Assembly (NCBI GenBank): GCA_029582265.1
Contig: CM055819.1
Span: 10,279,087 to 10,343,086, forward strand
DNA: 64,000 nt
From: Zoroaster sp. YZ-2022
Taxonomy: Eukaryota; Echinodermata; Asteroidea; Forcipulatida; Zoroasteridae
Direction of reading: 5' to 3'
In this document: positions 54,801-63,800 of the stretch, piece after piece
Layout of the letters: every line of letters starts with the position of its first letter
Position numbering within the stretch: the stretch's first letter is position 1
Notes under the pieces: generated by a model
The model's database searches: none
The model's input: only the letters and a program-made list of their open reading frames with translations
Told to the model about the DNA's origin: nothing
Program-made: the position numbers and the translations under genes

Positions 54801-57800
54801 ATGCAGCCATCCAAATATAAACTTATGTTTATCGTTCCTCAGAATAAATATCTATAAATGTACAAGTTATTGCTTGAAAGTCTTCAAATATGCATTGTAT
54901 GATAAACAAAAGTGGTTTGTTTATGTCAGAATATGTCAGGGCATAATAATATTACCCACAATGCTTTGTTTCTGTTATGCAATAATGTAAACAATCAAGG
55001 TCTGGTGTGGAAATTATTAATAATTTGTTAATATTTGGACAGCTGGTAGAATCATTAGTATCATGTGTAACATCTGTCAAAATTTTGCTGTTGTTACTCG
55101 CCCTATTGCTGGTCCTATAAGCACAATTAGCCTGGGGGCATTGCTTGCTGTTACGGTCACGCCATGGTGCCACGTATAGTATAGGCCTATCGCTATCGCA
55201 ATCGGTACATACAACCTCAGATTCAGAGCTTTTACTGTCGATAACTTCTGTCACTGTCAAAGTGTTCAAAGTCAACATTGTCACCATCTCCATCAGCACT
55301 GCCCATGTCATAATTCCAAGAAAATAGCATACGTTGCGCATCATTTGTTGTGAGTTTCATGGAGGCATGTGTGTAAACCGCATGTGTACTTAACGTTAAC
55401 AATAAACACAATCGGAGCTCTCAGAAGTAGTATTTCGTCTGTGCTCATTGTCAATATTTATTAGATAATTTGCATTGGGAGTGCATGACCTCAAATTCTT
55501 ATTGGTTAATTGCGCATTCTGTTGTCAAAACAAGACAAAACAAGACCCGTTGTCAGGTACAGCATGTCAAACAGATAAATCGGCGCACTGTCCATTTATG
55601 GCCCGCACGTGAGCCGTTACATCAGCGTGCCGGCAGGAAAGAGTTAATCAGGGATATATAATAATGTACAGCCATGTGTTCCTACGCTATCACCCTTCTC
55701 CCACAATACTACTCAATTTGTAGCCAAACTTGATTAAACACCCACGTTTATCTGTTAAAGGACCTTGGATAATCTTTCGCACAGTGCTTAGCACTGTTTA
55801 CTCAAGTGATTTTAAATGTCTGCATAAATGATCATGTTGACATGGTCTCTATGTTATAAAGGATGGATGTTCTACATGTATATCATGTTGTCCAAACAAA
55901 CAAGACACCAATAGTGACAATATGCCCAGGTAGTATATGTACATGTACATGGAATATTGGCAAATAATTAGTCTGCTTTCAAAACATCCAAGAGAAAACT
56001 TCACACAAATATACTCTGCCTTAGTTTTGTTTTCTTCTTTCCCTTTTTTCAAGACTAAAATGGTGCAAGTATGAGTAATACAACTCTGTGAAAAATGATA
56101 AATAAGACTAACCTGCTGGCTTTTTCTGCATTTGGGAACTGGATAACAGCATTCTTATAAGACATGTGAAGCACTTTACCCCCACAATTTTCAGAAAGTT
56201 GCTTGAGACGATTACGTAGCTGGCTGGCATCCTTGCGAAATGGAAGGTTGTGTACAATAAGGGTATTACTCTCACTAACAGTCTGCAGAAATTGTTTAAA
56301 AAGGTCACGTTTTAAAATGTATCAATATCAATGCAGTTATTCAAAAGCAGAGTAAAAGGTGTTCCAGGATTACAAATTAGTTTGCCTAGTTAAGAGATCC
56401 AGAATTAATCATTGTAGATTTATCCCCAGAGCTACAGTGATTTTGGACAATAGATATGGCATGGGGCATGCATGCAAAATTGATCAAAAACATGTGTAGT
56501 CATCATACACCTCACAAAGTGAACCTTTAAATGTTACATTGCAGGATTAGATTTAAGATCTTAGACTTAACCCTCCTACTACTACAAGGGTCAAAATCAG
56601 TCAAAATGTTGATATACTTGCCAAGGTATATTTAGTGCACCTAGAAGTCAAACACTGTCAAACCTTACGTACATTTACAGGTCAAAATGAGTCGACCATT
56701 TTTGACGGGTAAAAGCATTGTTCAGGGTGGTCAAAATAAAAACCAGTCAAAAATGCCCCTGTGTGCACATTTTGGGTCAACAGACAAAACAGGCAGTTGA
56801 CTGATTTTGACCACTATAGCAACTTGCCACTAAAGTGCAGCTATAGTAGGAGGGTTAATGAAATGAGGATCAGTTTGAGCATGCATTATTCAAAAGATTT
56901 GCATTGTGTACCCCTTCATTGTGTTTTGAAGGAAGTATGTTGTACTATTGATACATGTCCCTTTTTGCTAGCCATTGTTAGCACCTGCATGTGCATTATG
57001 CACATTCATTAATTGTATAAACAGTGGTTCTCTCTTTACTACTCTAAGAATGAAAGGAAACATAGCAATAACCTATTACCTTAGCTGGAGATCTGAATGG
57101 TAACTCATTGACAAGATCTTGATATGTGACAGATTCATTAGCGCATGCCTTTAGTGCGTCTGATGCTTCATCTCGGTGAATTAGAATGACTCGTAGGTTG
57201 TTACGATGACGAAGATCAGAAAGGTCACGTGCAAAGTTAATGTCACCTGGAGCAAAATACAATGTTAAATACAAGGGGCCATATCACCTGCATTAAATAC
57301 AAAATTTCATGGCCAATTAAATGGCAACAGATTTAAGGACATTTCAGCATGAAATGAAATACAATTTGGTTTAAATAAAAAAAATATAATAAATGAAAGC
57401 AAATATTATTCTGAAAGTTTCTTAGAGTACATTAAATTGCAATAGTTGATTCAGACACATACCTGATATGAGCACCACAGTAGCTGGTGGATTATGAGCA
57501 TCAGCAAATCTACGTAGACTTTGCTTCAGTTTATCATCTGCTGCATTTTTAGCTGTAGCATTGATGTGTGCTACTGTCACCTGTGTACAAACAAAATCAG
57601 TCTCAAAAACAAATCATGAATTTGGATTGATACACAAATTAATCTTTGGAAATAAAACATGCAAATCATTTTTTGATTCATATATGATGGTGCTTTCCCA
57701 ATCAGCAAGGTATTAGCCAGCAATGCGTGCGGGCGTCTTTTGGATGCCCTATTTGTTTTTTGGACGCCCTGTACAACTTTATAACGCCTTTGAAGAGCGC

Positions 57801-60800
57801 CCTGTTTACTTTGATAAGTAAATTTATCCTACAAAAAGATTACAAAAGTAATTCCCGAAAGTGTAAACAAAAAGAATGCCCCTTAAAAACATCACAACAC
57901 TGGACTTCTGGCTGCTACTTTATTATGATACAATGTATCAATTTTACTTTCAGCAATGAATGGTTCAAGTTGGTATTCTCATTTACATGTATATACCATC
58001 CACATTCATACTGACAAAGGGATCTAGTATCAGACACAAGGGATCTTGTGTCAGACACAAAACTAGCTCTCTGACAAATAACTCAGTAATCCTGCTATCA
58101 ATCATTCTGAAATGCCATAAAATCACATCGGGCTAGGATTACATATTCTACAATTTAAGAACGGGAATTTTATCCTGGATGTCCCAGTGTGATGTCAAGA
58201 ATTTTATAGCCTAAAAAAATAAATAAAAAAATAACTAGAAGGTTCAAAATTGAGTGGAACATCTTCAGGGCTGTCGTATATTTGTTAGTTTAAACCTGCT
58301 TGCAAGGGCCTATAATTAGCCCTTAAAAACAAGTTTCAAATAAGTAATATAGATCTAAATGTATGACAGACCTAAAGATCTTCCACCCAATTTTGAACTG
58401 TAAAGTTGTTATTTTTGCCCTTTGTATTTCAGTAAAATCAAAGATTACTAACCACTTTTACAGTTACTTTTTTTCATGAGCATGTACATGTTGTACACAC
58501 CATACGCTGGGGGTGTGGGGGGTCCAGGCTACCAAGCATGGGCTCCAAATAGTACAAATAGTACAAACATTAAGGCTGCAGGTTTACAGTTATTTTTGTT
58601 ACCGTGTAACTGTTATTGAAACGGACGGTTACACAGTTATTAACCAACCGGATAATTTTTGCTGATTGCGTCCATATTTTTTTTGCAGCAGGGCATCTTA
58701 CTCGTGAGGCCTATGCGTGACCATGGTGTGATGAAATCTTAAAATGGATTTATAGCAGGTGTTGCAAATGGAAACTCGGGGAACGATTTCGTTCAAAAAT
58801 TTTGGAGAGCAAAACTGCAAAAAAAAGAATTTGCATAGCAAAATAATTTTTGTATAGCAAATCTGTGAATTTTGTATAGCAAATGTGAAATGCTTAAGAT
58901 TACAGTATGCACAGGTACAGGTGTTGTTTTTCAAGGCTTTACTGTCGTTTGGTTCATCATATGCATATAATATCAAGATTTTACCAGAAATAATCATCTT
59001 TACTGTCCGGAAATTGGGCCACAGGTGGTAAAAAAAACTTCACGTGTATCTGTATCTTTCTTCCATGCCAATTTTTTCCTTATTTTGGCAAAACTGCAGT
59101 CATTCATGAAAGTTGGTCGTCCGTCCATTTTTGTTTGTTTACATTGTCATATCGATCGCTAAAACAGATGCAACTGATTATTAAAAATTTGTGGGGAAAA
59201 TGAGTGCCTCACCATGGTTGAAAGAGCGATCATATTGTGTGCCGAAATGATTCTAAACCTCACCACCACATACATGTATCAATGAATGCTCATTTTGTTA
59301 AATGTTCAAAAACTTTTATTATAAAACGAAGTTAGAAACTAGATTTCCTTTCAATACGGCCATAGTGATCGTATGAAAGCGCACATGGGAAGTGAACATG
59401 TTACTAATTGTGTATAGGGGGTGGCGAATTGCTCAATTGCTACAACCCCCAAACTCAGGAGAAGAAAAAACATTTGTGAAGCTAAAAAAAAAAAGTGGGC
59501 GGTTGTTGCATGTTTTCCATTTCGGGGATTTCGCCCGTAACAGTTTAGTTAATTCATCAGCAGAAAAATACTGCATGCACATACTGTAGAGTTTTTGGCA
59601 TTTCTGTGAAAATCCTTAAAGATTGTTGGAAAGTTGCATTTACGGTATGCACATCTAGGTAAAACCAGTGCAAGCGTTCACTGTTGCATTGACACCATCG
59701 CGTCGTGAATTCATCGTAGACATGTGTACTGTATGCCGGACGGACGTATCCGGACGGTGCCATATGGAAAGAAGCCCGGTCGGGATGGAACCCTTGATAT
59801 TTTTTGGTTGGAAATATACAAGTAAACGTTATTTCGGGAAAGGTTTGTGAATGTGATTTCAAAAATGTTTATTATTAAATCACAATAATAAAAAATATGT
59901 CACAATTTGCATTGCTAAATCTGCGATCCGTCGCAGATTGTCCAAATAACGTCGCATTTTGTGATGCGATACTGCATGTGAACTGCATGTGAAAAAGCCA
60001 ACTTTTATCTGATAACTTTCATCCGATAAAGCTTAATTTGATGTAAGATTGATTAAATAAATGTTGACTGTAATTGCAAATTGTATTGTTCGTGTAATTG
60101 CTTTATTTTTAATAATTACGTCACGTAGGCCAGTAGGACTTTTCGACATACATCATCAGTCTGAATGAATGTACTCCACGGCATGAATTTATGCCGGTAA
60201 TTCACAGACGGCAAACTACAGAAGCAGATTGGCGGCAACAGAAAACAAAAATCTTGCATGATATCCATGGAATATTCCATCGACTATAACCAGCTTCTAT
60301 GTAGCTTTCTACCAGTGGGCAGGATTTGTAAACAATAAATAGGCCTAGACCAATATTCATGTACACCATCCCCAGCCCAATCATGATTTTTGGTCTGGGT
60401 TACTACCTGCTACATCTCCTGACTTCTGTAGAGCCACATGTACTTTTGCACCATGCACAAACCACATACACAAACCATAGTAAGCCCAGTTCCCGCCCAG
60501 TTCCCGCCCAGTTCTTGCCCCAACCAATCTCTGGCAGACATCTGCAACATGTGACCAAACCTCCTGCATGTACTGTGCACTGAGCTGTGTAGTAGAGGGA
60601 TGCCACCGGCCGGTTGGGGCAGGACCGAGTAAACTGTACTTTGTGATACGGATAATGCATAGCTACATGCACATGTATATGTTACATTCATGCACATGTA
60701 CATGTACATGCTGGTTGGACGTTAGGATTCGACTGGTGGCCTAGAGCAGTTTGGTCATGTGGTGCAGAGAACTAAATGGCGAGGTGCGCTCCGGGTGGGC

Positions 60801-63800
60801 TCAAAGAAAATTAATTTGCCTCTAGATTTCGGAAGCCCCAATTTTGTATAAATTGTTAACGGTTACCCGAACCGAAAAAATGTAAATGTGTAACCAGATA
60901 TTCAGTCGGTTAACCGTGTAACTGTTACAGCCTTACATACTGTATGGTTTATAAATCTTTAAAAGAAGACAAAAACATTTTAAATCCCATTAGAAAAAAC
61001 AAATGCAAAAATATTTTTGTTAAGCAGATCCGATTTGCTGAAAAATTTCCGATAAATTTTTTGGTGCCCCATTTTTCAATTCAGTCAAATTTGGACACCC
61101 TATTTTCAAATCCTGGCTATTACCCTGCCAATCAGTGACACTTTAAATCTATTGACTAGATTTACTACAAGTTTGAAGTCAGTCTTGGTATCCGATTATT
61201 TCTGCAGTTATTTTTGCAGCTCCCGGGTTGCAGCAATAGCAGTGCTTTCATGGAAATCCTGCATACAGGCCAGTAATATATATCGTTTTTAAGGTAAATA
61301 ATGACAAAAACTATTTTCTAAGATATAGCAGATAATATTATATCCAAAAAAAGGGGGGTGAGGTTTGAGCACTGTAGGGTTTGTGAATTTGCAACCCCTG
61401 AACAAATTTTGGGGTTTAGAACCATGCCTGACTGAGTGAAACACTTGCTACCTGAGCATCATTGAGTTCCTGTATGACCGTTGTATTCTCTTTGTTGATG
61501 TCACAAACACACAAGAATTCTGCCTCTCTGTGTCCAGAAAAAAATCTATCTCTGATACTCTGAACAACAGCTAATGCTGACTTTCCTCGGGGAACAGCAC
61601 AATTCTCAATATCCCAGAAGACACCAATTGGGGGTAGATTATCAATGCTTGATTTGTCTTCACCTGAAAAAAGCAAAGACAATATAAATATTTGACGAAA
61701 CCTGATAAACATTCTGTTTTAGGTAATGATATTATTTTGGCATATTGATTACTACAATCAGCATACAACTGATGGCCCAACAGTCAGTGTAAAGTTTAAT
61801 TTGGACTTGGATTAATTAATGGGACATATTAATTTAATGGGACACATTAATGGGACACATTAATGGGACACATTAATGGGACACATTAATGGGACACATT
61901 GTGCCTAAATCCTTATCATCATCTAACAATAGGTTTTTCTTGAAAGTACAACTGTTCATCATCATCATCAGAAAGCTGCAATGCGTTATTTATTAAATAT
62001 TAAATTTGTATTTTTGTTTTTAAAAGTAACTTTTGGGAGGATTTTGTCATGTTGTGTCATTTCTATTTGTTCCTTATCCCTCATTCATAAATGCCCAGGA
62101 AGAGTTTAAACATCGTAATTGGTTTATAGCTGTTTAAGACCTTGGTTGTTAAATACTAGTCGAGACAAGATGTGCACCATGATAAACCTTCTCTAGATCT
62201 ACGTTTCTGTAAATGGTGCAGAAAATGATGACTCATATCCCAAAAACATGATTTTAACTATTTGTGCAAGTTTCTTTGCAAAAACAAGGTTGGCCTTTAG
62301 ATGCCTTAGTTATAAAAATGACAGCATGGACATTGGTGAGAATGAGCCTCATCTTGAGCTCAGTCCACTGTCACTATGTTTATCCACCAAGTGTTTTTTT
62401 TTTTACATATAAATTGTGGACATTATTTGTTTTCACCCACTTATTCAAATGTTCTTTATTAATGATTAATTATATTATTAATTTATTAATTTTTTTACAA
62501 ATGTATATAATTGTATTTCTTCCTTTAGGCAACAAGTTACATGTGCATGTGAGGTGTATTAACCAAGAAAATAAGACACTGATCTTACATTTGCTCCTGT
62601 CTGGACTACCATTGTAGTAGGAGCCCATGGCCGACAACATGCTATCTTCAAGTACCTGTCGAGATGAATTTACTGGACTCCCTTGCACCATACTGTTAGC
62701 CAATGCATGTCTAAATGGACTTCCATGGCTAGCCTGAAGGCTACTTGTGTTGAGATGCATTGGGCTGAGATGTAGTTGACTTTGATGAAGAAACATTGCA
62801 GCCTGTTCTAAAGAACACTGGGTGTTGGTAGGATAGCCACGACTGGGAGTGCTTTGCTGATGCATGCATGTATGGTTTGGGTTGATTGGTGGGCAAGCTA
62901 CATGCTGTGGGCTGTTGCATGTTTGGCCTGTGTGTGACAAACTCTGCTTGAATTGGCTTGAACAAGGACTGACAATATTCCCTGGAATGTGATGACACGC
63001 TTGCTGTATGGATGCAGTGTTCTCTGAATGATGGCTGCAAGGTGTGGCTGGTATTTCAGGTTTATGTTGCAACATGGCTAAGAAAGACTGTGCATCAGGG
63101 GTGATAGGAACCTGATGTTGATGTTGGCAAGGCACAGGTTGGAAATCTGTCGGAGGTTGCAACAGATAAGCAGGAGTCTGCAATGTACCTTGTTGAATCA
63201 TGGCCAATAGTTCACTAGTCACATCTTGTTTACCAGACATACATGTGCAAGCACTACATGTATGAGTGGGGTTCGATAGATGTAGTGGGCTGCTGTGTAT
63301 AGGATAATAGCTATTAGAGGTGGGAGCTTGGAATGGCTGACGGCAAGAATCATCATGTTGGTTTTGAGGCTGATTCGTTTGCTGTTGTAACCATTGAAGA
63401 ACATAGGCATTATGAGTCATACTTGGCCCTAAACCACACACTCCAGAAGTAGAGGGGTAACATGGGTGATGTGCCAGCATTTGTTTAGCTTCATGTCCTA
63501 TGTTACATGCCAAAACCGGAGTCCCTTTACCTGTTTCTACATTTGAAGTATTCAGTTGAAGGTTTGGTTTCTCATTGCTGTCTACATTATCTGATACTTC
63601 CAAATCACTACAGGAGCTGAAATGTCCTGGTGAGATCTGCTCAGAATTAGGCCTGTGATCTGCTTTCACCTTCCTGATGAAGCGCATGGTAGCACGATCT
63701 TGTGACTTTCCTTTTTGTTTTTTTCTTTTCCCTGATGATACACGTACATGTCCTTTTTTCTCCTTACAATCTTGATTTTGTTTGTTTGGTGCATAATACT

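Noticed and set aside
62264..62617. 117-codon plus-strand frame opposite the MARF1 exon A donor
   Set aside because: AT-rich, hydrophobic by chance, no homology; antisense to a well-supported exon edge.
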